Assembly: GCA_902586925.1 (NCBI GenBank)
Contig: CACIJE010000001.1
Span: 396,104 to 460,103, forward strand
Direction: 5' to 3'
DNA length: 64,000 nt
Origin: an uncultured SAR86 cluster bacterium
GTDB lineage: Bacteria; Pseudomonadota; Gammaproteobacteria; Magnimaribacterales; D2472
Positions 21,737 to 36,659 of this stretch are shown piece by piece. Every line of letters begins with the position of its first letter. Within the stretch, counting starts at the first letter, position 1. Made by a program: the position numbers and the translations under genes. Under the pieces are notes generated by a model. The model was given only the letters and a program-made list of their open reading frames with translations. It searched no databases and was not told the DNA's origin.

Positions 21737-21914
21737 AATATCTATGGGTCAAAAAAATTGAAAGAATTATAGCGCAATGAGTTTGTAAAACCACAAAAAG
21801 GCAATAAAAAGACAATTTTTTTTATAAACAAGTTATCCACAGCAAATTCTTATATTTATTCTGTAGATATCTTGTGGATTTTTTAATAGACTGTTTAAAT
21901 ATTGGGAGAATCTG
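21737..21914. promoter_or_regulatory. Candidate oriC / dnaA regulatory region with DnaA boxes
   Basis: Perfect TTATCCACA at 21833-21841, weaker inverted box at 21873-21881, AT-rich, between divergent rpmH and dnaA. Confidence 0.55.
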
Positions 21915-23207
21915 TTGGAACTTTGGAATAAATGCGCTGAAAAACTAGAAAACAAACTTACTCAAGAAGATTTTAATACCTGGATTCGACCCTTAAAAGC
22001 AAGTATTGATCAAGATACCCTAGAATTAGTAGCCCCAAATGATTTTATTCTAGACTATATAGAAAAAAACTATGCTAATGATATAAAACTGATTGTTGAA
22101 AAACAAACAAAAAAAAACATAAATTTAGTTTTTAAGACCTATACAAAAGAAACATTTGTTGATAAATATAAAAATAAGAACAGTTCTCAGGTAAAACTTG
22201 TTGAAGGATATACTTTTAACACTTTTGTAGAAGGAAAATCCAACCATTTAGCTCTTGCTGCAGCCAAACAGGTAGCAGCAAACCCCAAGGGAGACTATAA
22301 CCCATTGTTTATATATGGGGGTGTTGGTCTTGGCAAAACACATTTAATGCACGCGGTTGGTAATGAGATTTTGATGAATGCACCTAATAAAAGAATTGTA
22401 TACGTTCATTCAGAAAAATTTGTTTCTGATATGGTAAAAGCATTGCAGTTGGGCGCAATGAATGAGTTTAAGTCTTTCTACAGAAATGCAGACGCACTTT
22501 TAATAGATGATATTCAGTTTTTTGCTGGTAAAGAGCAATCCCAAGAAGAGTTTTTCCATACTTTTAATGCTTTACTTGACAGAAATAATCAAATGATACT
22601 TACTTGTGATAAGTATCCAAAAGAGATTGATGGGTTAGAGGAGAGGCTTAAATCAAGACTTGGATGGGGGCTGCCTGTTGTAATTGACCCACCAGAGCTT
22701 GAAACAAGGGCAGCTGTTTTGTTAAGCAAGGCTTCCTCAATGGGTGTATCATTGCCTAATGATTGCGCTATATATATAGCACAGAGAATTAGATCAAACA
22801 TAAGAGAGCTTGAGGGAGCTCTTAAAAGGGTTGTTGCAAATGCAAGATTTACCAATCAAGCTATAGACCTAGCTTTGGTTAAGGATGCGCTTAAAGATCT
22901 TTTTGTTATTTCTGCAAAAATGATAAGTGTTGAAAATATTCAAAAAACAGTAGCAGAATACTACAACATTAGACTCTCCGACCTATTATCAAAAAGGAGA
23001 AGCAGATCTATCACGAGACCCAGGCAAATGGCCATGGCCCTAACTAAAGAGCTTACAAATCATAGCTTGCCAGAAATTGGTGAAGCATATAATGGCAGAG
23101 ACCACACCACAGTGCTTCATGCTTGCAAGAAGATTAAAGAGCTTAGAAAAGAAAGCCCATCACACGAAGAAGATTATAGAAATCTTAACAGGGCACTCAC
23201 AAACTAA
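21915..23207 (+). CDS. dnaA: Chromosomal replication initiator DnaA (TTG start)
   Basis: [30 protein letters not shown]. Confidence 0.97.
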   Translation: MELWNKCAEKLENKLTQEDFNTWIRPLKASIDQDTLELVAPNDFILDYIEKNYANDIKLIVEKQTKKNINLVFKTYTKETFVDKYKNKNSSQVKLVEGYTFNTFVEGKSNHLALAAAKQVAANPKGDYNPLFIYGGVGLGKTHLMHAVGNEILMNAPNKRIVYVHSEKFVSDMVKALQLGAMNEFKSFYRNADALLIDDIQFFAGKEQSQEEFFHTFNALLDRNNQMILTCDKYPKEIDGLEERLKSRLGWGLPVVIDPPELETRAAVLLSKASSMGVSLPNDCAIYIAQRIRSNIRELEGALKRVVANARFTNQAIDLALVKDALKDLFVISAKMISVENIQKTVAEYYNIRLSDLLSKRRSRSITRPRQMAMALTKELTNHSLPEIGEAYNGRDHTTVLHACKKIKELRKESPSHEEDYRNLNRALTN

Positions 23208-24310
23208 TGGATTTTTATATTTTAAAAGAGGAAATTGTAAAATCCCTTAACTTTACACTTGGAGTTGTTGAAAAAAGACAAACACTTCCAATACTATCAA
23301 ATGTTTTATTTGAGGTAGACGAATCTTCATTAAAATTAACCGCAACAGACTTGGAGAGTGAAATATCAACGACCTCAACAATTTCTAATTACAAAAGTGG
23401 AGGAAAAATAACAGCACCAGCAAGAAAATTAAGCGATTTATGCAGACTGTTGCCTGAAATGGCTGAAATTCACTTTTATCTTGATGGTGACAACCTTAAA
23501 ATTGAGACCGATATTGGTAAATATAACCTCTCAACACTTCCAAGTGAGGATTTCCCAATATTTGAGTCTGAAAATACTACATCCCAGGTTAATATCTCAC
23601 CTAAAAATTTAAAAAATCTTATATCAAAGACATCTTTTGCAATGGGAAATCAAGATTGGCGTCATTATTTGAATGGTTTATTCATATCCATAGATGATAA
23701 AATAATCACAACAGTTGCAACTGATGCTCACAGATTGGCACTAGCAACTTCATCTTTAAATGAAGCGGCCACAGAAATAACTACTGGTATTGTTCCAAGA
23801 AAATCTATAAATGAAATTGGAAAATTGGTAGGAGATGAATCTGAAAATGTTGTAATCAAGTTAGGACAAACCTCAATTTCAGTTAATGTTTCTGGCACAA
23901 CTTTTATTAGCAAACTAATTGAAGGAAAGTTTCCTGACTATGAGCAAGTTATCCCAACTGGCGAAAGCTCAAATTTAAATATCGATAGAAAAATTCTTTC
24001 AGACAGCTTGAGCAGAGTTAGTGTTTTATCAAGTGAAAAATATAAAGGAATAAGAATACTAACAAGTGAAAACTCAATAAATATTTCTGCCAATAATCCT
24101 GAGAAAGAACAAGGTGAAGAAAATATTTCGTGTGACTATAAAGGAGAAAAAATAGACATTGCGTTTAATGTAAACTACCTGCAGGAAATTTTAGCAACCA
24201 TCGATTCTGATAAAATTGAAATTAATTTTTTTGGCTCAGAAAAAAGTTGTTTAATCACAGATCCAACAAAAGATAATTTCAAATATGTTGTTATGCCACT
24301 TCTTCTGTAA
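23207..24310 (+). CDS. dnaN: DNA polymerase III beta clamp
   Basis: Sequence and dnaA-dnaN-recF order. Confidence 0.96.
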   Translation: MDFYILKEEIVKSLNFTLGVVEKRQTLPILSNVLFEVDESSLKLTATDLESEISTTSTISNYKSGGKITAPARKLSDLCRLLPEMAEIHFYLDGDNLKIETDIGKYNLSTLPSEDFPIFESENTTSQVNISPKNLKNLISKTSFAMGNQDWRHYLNGLFISIDDKIITTVATDAHRLALATSSLNEAATEITTGIVPRKSINEIGKLVGDESENVVIKLGQTSISVNVSGTTFISKLIEGKFPDYEQVIPTGESSNLNIDRKILSDSLSRVSVLSSEKYKGIRILTSENSINISANNPEKEQGEENISCDYKGEKIDIAFNVNYLQEILATIDSDKIEINFFGSEKSCLITDPTKDNFKYVVMPLLL

Positions 24311-24312
24311 AA

Positions 24313-28015
<3,703 letters not shown>

Positions 28016-28017
28016 TA

Positions 28018-29364
28018 TTATTTATTTACTAGATTTTTTAGGTATTCTGATAATTGATCTATATCTATTCTTTCTTGTATCATTGTATCTCTGTCTCTTA
28101 ATGTCACAGTTTTATCATCAAGACTATCAAAATCAACTGTAATACAAACTGGTGTACCTATTTCGTCATGCTTTCTATAACTTTTTCCAATATTACCTGT
28201 ATTTTCAAAAATTACTCTACCCAATTTTAGCTTTTGAAGACTATTTTTGATATTTTTAGCTAGGGTTACTAATTCGTTGTTATTCTTCTTTAAAGGGATA
28301 ACTGCTGCCTTAACTGGGGAAAGATGTGGCTTTAGATTAAGAACTACCCTATCTTTGCCATCATCAAGCTTTTCAATTGAATATGCCTCATTAAGAATGG
28401 CTAAGAAACCTCTTTCTACACCAGCTGAGGGCTCTATAACATATGGTACAAACCAATCACCAGATTCATTTTGAACTGCCATTTTACTATTTGAATTTTT
28501 GTTAACCTTTACAGATGAATTTATGTTAATTTCATCTTGTTGTTTTGAATGAGAGCCTAAATCAAAATCAGTTCTATTTGCTATTCCCTCAAGCTCTTCT
28601 AGCCCATGAGGGAATTTATACATTAAATCTATTGTTTTCTTTGAATAATGCGCAAGCTCTTCTTTTGGCACATTATAAATTTCGATATTTTCTGTGGGTA
28701 CACCTTGTTTATTCCACCATTCAAGCCTTTTTTGTACCCATAGATCATGTGCTTCCTCGTCTTTACCAGGAATAACAAAGTATTCAAGTTCCATTTGTTC
28801 AAACTCCCTCACTCTGAAAATAAAGTTTCTAGGAGTTATTTCATTCCTAAAAGCCTTCCCAATTTGTGCAATTCCAAACGGTAAAGCTCTAGATGAAGAA
28901 TCTATTACATTTTTGAAGTTTGTAAATATATGTTGAGCTGTTTCTGGTCTGAGATATGCAAAATTTTCTCCATCGTCAATTGGACCTACATTTGTTTTAA
29001 ACATTAAATTAAATTGCCTGGGCTCTGTTAAATCCTCTTTTTTACATTCTTTAGGGACCTGATCAGCTCTAAACCTTAAATTACAGGACTTACAATCAAC
29101 CATAGGATCTGTAAATGTATCCTCATGCCCTGAATATTTTAAAACTTGAGGATTAGTCAATATTGAAGCATCAAGACCTTCTATATTGTCATTCTCATAA
29201 ACCATTGACTCCCACCACGAGTTTTTGAGATTATTTTTTAGTTCAACACCAAGAGGGCCAAAGTCATAAATACCTTGTAAACCACCATATATCTCACTAG
29301 ATTGATATATGAAACCACGTCTTTTACACAAAGATACTAGCTCATCCATATTTTTTGCTGGCAT
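28018..29364 (-). CDS. glyS: Glycyl-tRNA synthetase, single-chain (alpha2) type
   Basis: [40 protein letters not shown]; start set to MPAKNMDEL. Confidence 0.92.
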   Translation of the reverse strand: MPAKNMDELVSLCKRRGFIYQSSEIYGGLQGIYDFGPLGVELKNNLKNSWWESMVYENDNIEGLDASILTNPQVLKYSGHEDTFTDPMVDCKSCNLRFRADQVPKECKKEDLTEPRQFNLMFKTNVGPIDDGENFAYLRPETAQHIFTNFKNVIDSSSRALPFGIAQIGKAFRNEITPRNFIFRVREFEQMELEYFVIPGKDEEAHDLWVQKRLEWWNKQGVPTENIEIYNVPKEELAHYSKKTIDLMYKFPHGLEELEGIANRTDFDLGSHSKQQDEININSSVKVNKNSNSKMAVQNESGDWFVPYVIEPSAGVERGFLAILNEAYSIEKLDDGKDRVVLNLKPHLSPVKAAVIPLKKNNNELVTLAKNIKNSLQKLKLGRVIFENTGNIGKSYRKHDEIGTPVCITVDFDSLDDKTVTLRDRDTMIQERIDIDQLSEYLKNLVNK

Positions 29365-29473
29365 TATAATTAAACTCCTTTTTACTAGACAAATGTTACT
29401 TTTTGGTAACAAGCAATTTATCTGTACTAATATAGATAATTATATATTAGACTTGTCCTTTATATTTAATAAA

Positions 29474-30337
29474 ATGCAATTAATATTTTACTTTTTTTCC
29501 TGGATTCCTAAGACTTTATTTATAGGTTTAGTTGATATATATATTTATTCAGGACTTTTTAGGTTTTCCAAATTATATAAAATATCTATAGTTAATCTTC
29601 AGATAGCATATCCTGATATTAATAATAATAATATGCAATTATTGGTTAGGATGAGTGTAAGAGAATCAATAATATCTGCTTATGAGACTATATACACATG
29701 GGGAAACTCAGAATTTGTTTCAAATAAACTTATTTTTAAAATAGAAAATAATTTTCTTATTAAAAATAATTTTAAAAAGCAGCAAGGGTTAATATGTGTT
29801 GCAATTCATAATAGAAGCGTTGACATGTTATTAACTTGGATAAACTCACAAGTTCCAACAGTAAGCCTCTATAAAAAAATTAAAAATAAAACTTTAGAAG
29901 CATTTGTTAAAAACAAAAGAGAAATAAATAACTCAACTAGTGTTGAAACGTCAATCGCTGGAGTAAGAAAAATTTATAAAGCTCTGAAGCAAAAAAAAGT
30001 TATTTGTTTTGCTGCTGATCAAGTCCCAAAAAGAGGAATGGGTGAGCATATAGATTTTTATAAACGTAAAGCGTACTCTACAACTTTAGTACAAAATTTA
30101 GCAACAAAAACAAAAAGCCCTACAGTTTATTTTTGTATGAATTCTAATATTAATAACTTTCTCTATATTTCTATTAAACAATGCAGTGATGATATATATG
30201 ATGATAGTAAGCACTTACAATTAGTTAATAGTGACATAGAAAAGATGATTAACAAAAGGCCAATTGACTATTCTTGGGAATATAAGAGATTTAAAAGAAG
30301 CTTGCCCATCAATCAGAATCCTTATTTAGGTATATAG
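29474..30337 (+). CDS. LpxL/HtrB-family lauroyl acyltransferase
   Basis: HNRSVD motif, FAADQVPKRG; internal ATG start chosen. Confidence 0.75.
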   Translation: MQLIFYFFSWIPKTLFIGLVDIYIYSGLFRFSKLYKISIVNLQIAYPDINNNNMQLLVRMSVRESIISAYETIYTWGNSEFVSNKLIFKIENNFLIKNNFKKQQGLICVAIHNRSVDMLLTWINSQVPTVSLYKKIKNKTLEAFVKNKREINNSTSVETSIAGVRKIYKALKQKKVICFAADQVPKRGMGEHIDFYKRKAYSTTLVQNLATKTKSPTVYFCMNSNINNFLYISIKQCSDDIYDDSKHLQLVNSDIEKMINKRPIDYSWEYKRFKRSLPINQNPYLGI

Positions 30338-31774
30338 CTATTTTGACCAAAACATTGGAGTTAAAATAACTAGAAGTGTAAAAATTTCTAATCTTCCTAA
30401 TAACATTGCAAATGCTAGCACTCCTTTTGCAAATGAGCTTATTCCAGAATAATTCTCTGAAACAACACCCAAACCTGGACCAAGATTATTTAAACATGCA
30501 CCAACAGCTGAAAATGCTGATTCAAAATCAAGACCTGATATCAAGACTGCAAACAATAAAACAATGAATGACATTACATATATTGAAAAAAAGCCCCATA
30601 CGGAAGTTGCAACTTGATCATCTACATTTCTGGTACCTATTTTTAATGATATAACAGAATTTGGATGAATTATCTTCATAATATTTGAGTATGAATGATT
30701 CAACATAATCATTACTCTCCAAGATTTAACACCTCCACCAACTGACCCAGAGCACGAACCTATAAAAGCACCAACAAGAAGTAAAAAAGATAGTGACATA
30801 GGCCAATTATTTGTTTCAGCAACAGAAAATCCAGTTGTTGTAACCATAGAGACTGAGTGAAATGCAATTTCTAGTATATTTGGTGGATTTTCTGCACTGT
30901 TTAATCGACTTATTAATATTGCAAAGAAAAAAATTAGTAATAATACTGAAATAAAAAACTTTAGCTCAGGATCGTAAAAGTACTTTAATGGCTTTCTCTT
31001 ATAAAATGAAAAATAGTGAAGAGTAAAACTGATTGCAGAAAGCAGCATAAAAAAGATGCAGACGATTTCAATAAAATTACTATTGAAATAACCTATACTT
31101 TCATTGTGCGTAGAAAAGCCTCCTATAGCAACGGTTGACATTGAATGCGCTATTGCATCAAAAATACTCATTCCGCCTAAAAAGTAAAACAAAGAGCACG
31201 CTATAGTTAGTCCCAAATAAATTAGCCACAGCGCTTGAGCTGTTTCTTTTATTCTTGGCGTAAGTCTCTGCTCTCCCATTGCGCCTGGAATCTCAGTTTT
31301 ATATATTTGACCACCACCAATACCCAACAAAGGCATAACTGCTATAGCAAGAACGATCAGGCCCATACCTCCCATCCATTGAAGTAGTTGCCTGTAAAAA
31401 AGAATAGATTCGGGGAGGGTATCTATTTGTGAAATTACAGTAGCCCCAGTGGTAGTTATCCCAGACATAGATTCAAAAAAAGAATCCATTACACTCATGC
31501 CACTGAGATAAAATGGAACTGAACCAGCTATTGATAGAATCAACCAAAACATTACTATTATTACAAAGCCATCTTTTTGAGAGAGATCTTTTTTAATATT
31601 TCTTGTTACTAAAAGTCCAAGAACACCTATTGAGCTAACAGTTAAAAAAGTTTTTATAAATATATCAAGGGCACCATCTTTAAATATAATTGAAACAATT
31701 ATTGGAAATACATATGAAAAACTAAAAAATAAAACTAAAACACTAAACAAGTTTATTATTGATTTCGGATTCAT
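30338..31774 (-). CDS. trkH: Trk potassium uptake protein TrkH
   Basis: SGITTTGATV, GSCSGSVGGGVK. Confidence 0.95.
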   Translation of the reverse strand: MNPKSIINLFSVLVLFFSFSYVFPIIVSIIFKDGALDIFIKTFLTVSSIGVLGLLVTRNIKKDLSQKDGFVIIVMFWLILSIAGSVPFYLSGMSVMDSFFESMSGITTTGATVISQIDTLPESILFYRQLLQWMGGMGLIVLAIAVMPLLGIGGGQIYKTEIPGAMGEQRLTPRIKETAQALWLIYLGLTIACSLFYFLGGMSIFDAIAHSMSTVAIGGFSTHNESIGYFNSNFIEIVCIFFMLLSAISFTLHYFSFYKRKPLKYFYDPELKFFISVLLLIFFFAILISRLNSAENPPNILEIAFHSVSMVTTTGFSVAETNNWPMSLSFLLLVGAFIGSCSGSVGGGVKSWRVMIMLNHSYSNIMKIIHPNSVISLKIGTRNVDDQVATSVWGFFSIYVMSFIVLLFAVLISGLDFESAFSAVGACLNNLGPGLGVVSENYSGISSFAKGVLAFAMLLGRLEIFTLLVILTPMFWSK

Positions 31775-33129
31775 TAACTTGTCTTAAATAAAACTTCTAC
31801 TTCAGATACCATGTCTTTATTCGCAAGAAATATTATTAAATGATCATTTATGCAAAGTTCAACTTTTGATTCTGGCATTATCAGCTCTCCATGTCTTACA
31901 ACAGCACCAATAGAAGCTCCTTCTGGCAATGGGATGTCTTTAATTGACTTGCCAAATAGGTCTGATGTATGTTCATTTGCATGAACAATGCCTTCAATTG
32001 CTTCAGCTCCTGTATCCATTTTTAATAACACATCTTGAGTGACATCGCTCTCTCTTAAGTCTTGAAGCACAGACGAAACCGTAAGTCTGTATGGCGCAAT
32101 ATAAATATCAATGAAGCCAGGCACTAAACCAAGATATGATGGGTTATTCAATATAATCATTGTCTTTTTCGCTCCCATCTTTTTTGCAAGCAAAGACGAC
32201 ATTAAATTAGTTTCATCATCATCCGTTAAAGCACAGAATATATCAATGTTAGAGATATTTTCACTTTTTAAAAGATCTTCGTCTGTTGCTGAGCCATTAA
32301 GAACAATAGTTTTATTGAGTTTCTTAGATAACTCTTTACACTTTTGTTTATTTGAATCAATAAGTTTTACTTTGTAGTTGCTTTCAAGTTCTTGTGCTAA
32401 AGAAAACCCAATCTTGCCCCCACCAACTATCATCACTCTTGAGTAAACATCGACCTTGTCTCTAAATTCGTTAACAATTTGATCTATATTTGTGTCAGAT
32501 GAAACAAAGTAGACTTCGTCTCCTTCTTTAATGATAGTTTCACCTGATGGAATGAAAGGTTTGCCTTTTCTGTAAATTGATGCAACAAAAGCATCCGCCT
32601 CTGGCATATCTTCTTTTATGCCTTTAAGCTCCCTTCCAACAAGCTGCCCCTTTTTTCTTGCTTTTACACTTACAAGCTTGACTTTGCCATCTGCAAACTT
32701 TTCTATCTGCTCAGTTCCAGGATGAATAATTAACTCTTTCAGATGATTCATTACCTCTTCTTCAGGACTTATTACGATATCAACAATATTTTCACCAAAA
32801 ATGTTTAAATTTTCAGCATAGGTTTTCTCAGATAATCTACATATGGTTTTCTTCACATTGAAACTCTTTTTAGCAATCTGGCAGGCTATTAGGTTTACCT
32901 CATCATTAGAAGTGACTGCAATGACTGTTGTGGTTTCATCAGCACCAGCTTTTTTTATGGATAAATGGTGAGAAGCATGTCCTTCCACAGTTAAGATATC
33001 TAGTTTGTCTTCTAGATCAGATAAGTAAGATTTATTTAAATCAATAATAGATACGTCATAGTCATTATTAACTAATGCAGTGGCGAGACTTCCACCAACT
33101 CTCCCAGCACCTAAAATTAGCACTTTCAT
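31774..33129 (-). CDS. trkA: Trk system regulatory protein TrkA
   Basis: Two Rossmann plus TrkA-C units. Confidence 0.95.
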   Translation of the reverse strand: MKVLILGAGRVGGSLATALVNNDYDVSIIDLNKSYLSDLEDKLDILTVEGHASHHLSIKKAGADETTTVIAVTSNDEVNLIACQIAKKSFNVKKTICRLSEKTYAENLNIFGENIVDIVISPEEEVMNHLKELIIHPGTEQIEKFADGKVKLVSVKARKKGQLVGRELKGIKEDMPEADAFVASIYRKGKPFIPSGETIIKEGDEVYFVSSDTNIDQIVNEFRDKVDVYSRVMIVGGGKIGFSLAQELESNYKVKLIDSNKQKCKELSKKLNKTIVLNGSATDEDLLKSENISNIDIFCALTDDDETNLMSSLLAKKMGAKKTMIILNNPSYLGLVPGFIDIYIAPYRLTVSSVLQDLRESDVTQDVLLKMDTGAEAIEGIVHANEHTSDLFGKSIKDIPLPEGASIGAVVRHGELIMPESKVELCINDHLIIFLANKDMVSEVEVLFKTS

Positions 33130-33186
33130 AATGTGTAAATTAAACCTCTTTTTAAATAAAGCAAGACTTATTGTAAAAATTTATAT

Positions 33187-34107
33187 TTAGCTAAAAAAAT
33201 CTCTGTATGAATTATAGACATCATTTGAAGAAATAGTTTTTTTGTTTGGGAATTGTAAGTTAGTAATTACTATCATTTTATCCATTGTATTTACGTATAT
33301 TCCAGATTTATCAATCTTATAAATCGATCCTGGTTTATCATTACTTTGTTTGTCAACTTGCGCTAAATTTTTGATCTTAATTGGAACATTATTATGGCTA
33401 AAAGTAAGTCCGGGCCACTCAAAATATGCTCGAAATTTATTCATAATATTTTCACTTTTGTCATTAAAATCTAATAAAGAATTTGTTTTCAACAACTTAT
33501 TACAATAGCTCGCAATTGAACTATCCTGTTTGATTGGTTTTAGTCTTTGAAATTCAATGTCGTGTAGAATTTGACATATATTTTCTATACACAAGTCTGT
33601 AAGTTTCTTTTCTAATGAAATTTTGTTGTCATGCTGATCGATACTAGTTTTAAAACTTTTATATATATCTCCAGAATCAAGCTCATCATTAATTTGCATA
33701 AATGATACACCAGTTTCAGTATCACCATTTATTAAAGAAGTTTGAATAGGTGAGGCACCCCTATATTTTGGAAGCAGAGAAAAATGAATATTAATTGGAG
33801 ATATCTTTGGCAATTTTAATAACCACTCAGGAATTATTTTTCCATATGCAATAACAACTAAGAAATCTATCTCTAAAGAAGAAATTTCATCTTTAATTTC
33901 TTGTGTATTTAAGTTTTCTGGCTTAAAAGTTCTTATCCCAAGAACATTAGCATTAAGAGAAACATCTGATTCAATTAAATTTTTACCCCTTCCGCTCCTT
34001 TTATCTGGTTGTGTAATAGCACCAACAACGCTTATGTCATCTTTCTTGAATAGAAACTCCAGTATTCTTGCTGAACTTTTTGGCGAACCTGCGAATAAAA
34101 TATTCAT
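33187..34107 (-). CDS. fmt: Methionyl-tRNA formyltransferase
   Basis: NIHFSLLPKYRGASPIQ. Confidence 0.95.
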   Translation of the reverse strand: MNILFAGSPKSSARILEFLFKKDDISVVGAITQPDKRSGRGKNLIESDVSLNANVLGIRTFKPENLNTQEIKDEISSLEIDFLVVIAYGKIIPEWLLKLPKISPINIHFSLLPKYRGASPIQTSLINGDTETGVSFMQINDELDSGDIYKSFKTSIDQHDNKISLEKKLTDLCIENICQILHDIEFQRLKPIKQDSSIASYCNKLLKTNSLLDFNDKSENIMNKFRAYFEWPGLTFSHNNVPIKIKNLAQVDKQSNDKPGSIYKIDKSGIYVNTMDKMIVITNLQFPNKKTISSNDVYNSYRDFFS

Positions 34108-34123
34108 TTAAATTCGCTTAATT

Positions 34124-34627
34124 TCATTTAAAATCTTTTAAAAGCTTACTTCTTACACGATCCCTTTTCAAAGCACTAATATAATCAACCATTAGTTTTC
34201 CATCTAAATGATCGATTTCGTGTTGAATGCACACTGTAAGAAGACCTTCTGGCTTATCAACGTGAGTTTTACCCCGAAGATCTTGCCAAGTAAGCTCTAT
34301 TTTATCAGGCCTAGCAAGGGTTTCATTAAAGCCAGGTATTGAAAGACATCCTTCTTCAAATTCATACATTTTATAACCTTTTAATACCTCAAATGTTGGA
34401 TTTATAAATATTTTTGGATCATTTCTTTCTTCTGATAAATCCATAACTATAAGCCTTACATGATGATCTACTTGTGTAGCTGCTAGGCCTATTCCATTTG
34501 CTTCATACATGGTTTTAAGCATATCATTTGATAAATTTTCTAGACTTTTGTCGAATTTAGTAATTTTCTCTGCTTTTTTCCTCAATCTTGGGTCAGGAAA
34601 TATTAAAATATCTAATTTTTTAGCCAT
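34124..34627 (-). CDS. def: Peptide deformylase
   Basis: GIGLAATQV, EEGCLSIPG, QHEIDHLDG. Confidence 0.96.
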   Translation of the reverse strand: MAKKLDILIFPDPRLRKKAEKITKFDKSLENLSNDMLKTMYEANGIGLAATQVDHHVRLIVMDLSEERNDPKIFINPTFEVLKGYKMYEFEEGCLSIPGFNETLARPDKIELTWQDLRGKTHVDKPEGLLTVCIQHEIDHLDGKLMVDYISALKRDRVRSKLLKDFK

Positions 34628-34690
34628 TTTTGTTATTTTTTATTATAATTTTGAGATTATAATCCACTTAACTATTCAAGAGTACAAAAA

Positions 34691-35191
34691 ATGATAAATG
34701 AAACCACTCAAGTAGCTATAATAATGGGCTCAGACTCTGATTTGCCTATTGTAGAGGCAATTTTCCCAATTCTTGACTCATTTGGTGTTAAATATACAAA
34801 AAATGTAATGTCAGCACACAGAACACCCCATGACGTAATGGATCTAATAAAGAAATCTGAAGACAATGGCTGTAAAGTTTTTATTGCTGCAGCAGGTATG
34901 GCTGCACACCTTGCTGGAGCAGTTGCAGCTCATTCAATTAGGCCTGTTATTGGTATTCCTATTGAGTCAGGTGGAATGGGTGGCATTGATTCCTTACTAT
35001 CTACAGCAATGATGCCTCCAGGAGTTCCTGTTGCAACAGTTGCTGTTGGAAAAAGCGGAGCTAAAAATAGTGCGATTTTAGCTGTTCAAATTCTTGCTAC
35101 AGCAGATGAAAATCTATCTGAAAAACTAATAGAATATAAACAAAACATGAGATTTGAAGTACTAGAAAAAGATAAAAAACTCAACTCCTAA
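34691..35191 (+). CDS. purE: N5-carboxyaminoimidazole ribonucleotide mutase
   Basis: MGSDSDLP, SAHRTPHD, AGMAAHLAG. Confidence 0.95.
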   Translation: MINETTQVAIIMGSDSDLPIVEAIFPILDSFGVKYTKNVMSAHRTPHDVMDLIKKSEDNGCKVFIAAAGMAAHLAGAVAAHSIRPVIGIPIESGGMGGIDSLLSTAMMPPGVPVATVAVGKSGAKNSAILAVQILATADENLSEKLIEYKQNMRFEVLEKDKKLNS

Positions 35192-35752
35192 TTGAACAAA
35201 TTTTCTTTAGATACAAACTCTTCGATTGAGTGGCTTGAAGCTGGAAAAATTTTGGTTCATCCAACTGAGTCTATTTGGGGTTTAGGTTGCGATGCTTTTA
35301 ATGAAAATGCAGTTGACGTTATTTTTAAAATAAAAAAAAGAAATAAAAATAAAAGCTTTATATTATTAATAAAATCACTTGAGTCTTTTCAAAAATATTT
35401 AGGGAATTTAAAAGAAATAGATAAAAAATATTTAAGTCAATTTTGGCCTGGACCCTATACATTTTTAATAAGATATAATGACAAGCTACCAGCACATCTT
35501 AAAAATAATACTGGAAAAATAGCGTTAAGAGTAAGTAATCACTTACCTATTAAACAATTATTTAAAACATATAACGGATATATTGTTTCCACATCTGCAA
35601 ATATATCAGGAAAAAATAATTTGGATGACCCTAATGAAATTATTAATTTTTTTGAATATAACGAGATGGCATATTATGATGAAATATTAGGCGAAAACAT
35701 AACCCCCTCCAAGATAATTGATTTAGAATCCAGGACAGTAATTAGAGAATAA
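35192..35752 (+). CDS. tsaC: Threonylcarbamoyl-AMP synthase
   Basis: YrdC/Sua5 motifs HPTESIWGLGCDA, STSANISG; TTG start. Confidence 0.9.
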   Translation: MNKFSLDTNSSIEWLEAGKILVHPTESIWGLGCDAFNENAVDVIFKIKKRNKNKSFILLIKSLESFQKYLGNLKEIDKKYLSQFWPGPYTFLIRYNDKLPAHLKNNTGKIALRVSNHLPIKQLFKTYNGYIVSTSANISGKNNLDDPNEIINFFEYNEMAYYDEILGENITPSKIIDLESRTVIRE

Positions 35753-35753
35753 T

Positions 35754-36659
35754 ATGATAAACACATTAGAGAAATCATTTAAGAAAATTCAGTCCACCAT
35801 TATAAAAAATTTTCAATTACTTGAGACTTCTAAGAAAGCAAATATATCATCTGATATCTGGAAAAGATCAGAAGGCGGCGGTGGTAAAACATTTGTTATT
35901 TCTAATGGTAGTTTTTTTGATAATTGTGCAGTAAATTTTTCTTCAATATACGGAAATAAAATTCCAAAAAGCGCAACAGCAAAGAAACAGTTAAAAAAGG
36001 TAAATTTTGGTTATCAAGCAATGGGCGTATCTGTAATTTGTCATCCTAAAAATCCATATGTGCCAACAAGTCATATGAATGTTCGATTATTTGGCATTCT
36101 TGATAAAAAAGGTGCTATTAAAGATTGGTGGATTGGAGGCGGATATGATTTGACACCTTATATACCCTTCAAAGATGATATTGTTGATTGGCATGAAGCT
36201 GCAAGGGATGCTATGAATTGTTTCAACAAAAATTTCTATAAGAAATTCTCTGAAAATTGCAACAAATACTTTTATTTGCCTCACAGGTCTGAAAGAAGGG
36301 GTGTTGGAGGCATTTTTTTTGATAATTTATCAAGTCTTAGCCTTGAAGATAGTCTTAATATGCTTAATTCTGTTGCAGATACATATTTAAAATCTTATTT
36401 GGACATTGTTTTAAGAAGAAAAACAACAAAGTACTCACCAACTGAAAAAGAATTCCAACTCATAAGAAGAGGAAGATATGCTGAATTTAACTTAATTTAT
36501 GATAGAGGAACTGCATTTGGTCTTCAATCAAATGGTAGAATTGAATCAATTTTGGCATCGCTTCCATCGGAAGTAAGGTGGACTTATAAAAAATCTAATG
36601 AATATAAGTCGATGGAAAAAAAACTATTGCGAGTAGTTAACCGAGACTGGAATGTCTAA
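35754..36659 (+). CDS. hemF: Oxygen-dependent coproporphyrinogen III oxidase
   Basis: HMNVRLF, WWIGGGYDLTPYIPF, RGRYAEFNL. Confidence 0.96.
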   Translation: MINTLEKSFKKIQSTIIKNFQLLETSKKANISSDIWKRSEGGGGKTFVISNGSFFDNCAVNFSSIYGNKIPKSATAKKQLKKVNFGYQAMGVSVICHPKNPYVPTSHMNVRLFGILDKKGAIKDWWIGGGYDLTPYIPFKDDIVDWHEAARDAMNCFNKNFYKKFSENCNKYFYLPHRSERRGVGGIFFDNLSSLSLEDSLNMLNSVADTYLKSYLDIVLRRKTTKYSPTEKEFQLIRRGRYAEFNLIYDRGTAFGLQSNGRIESILASLPSEVRWTYKKSNEYKSMEKKLLRVVNRDWNV

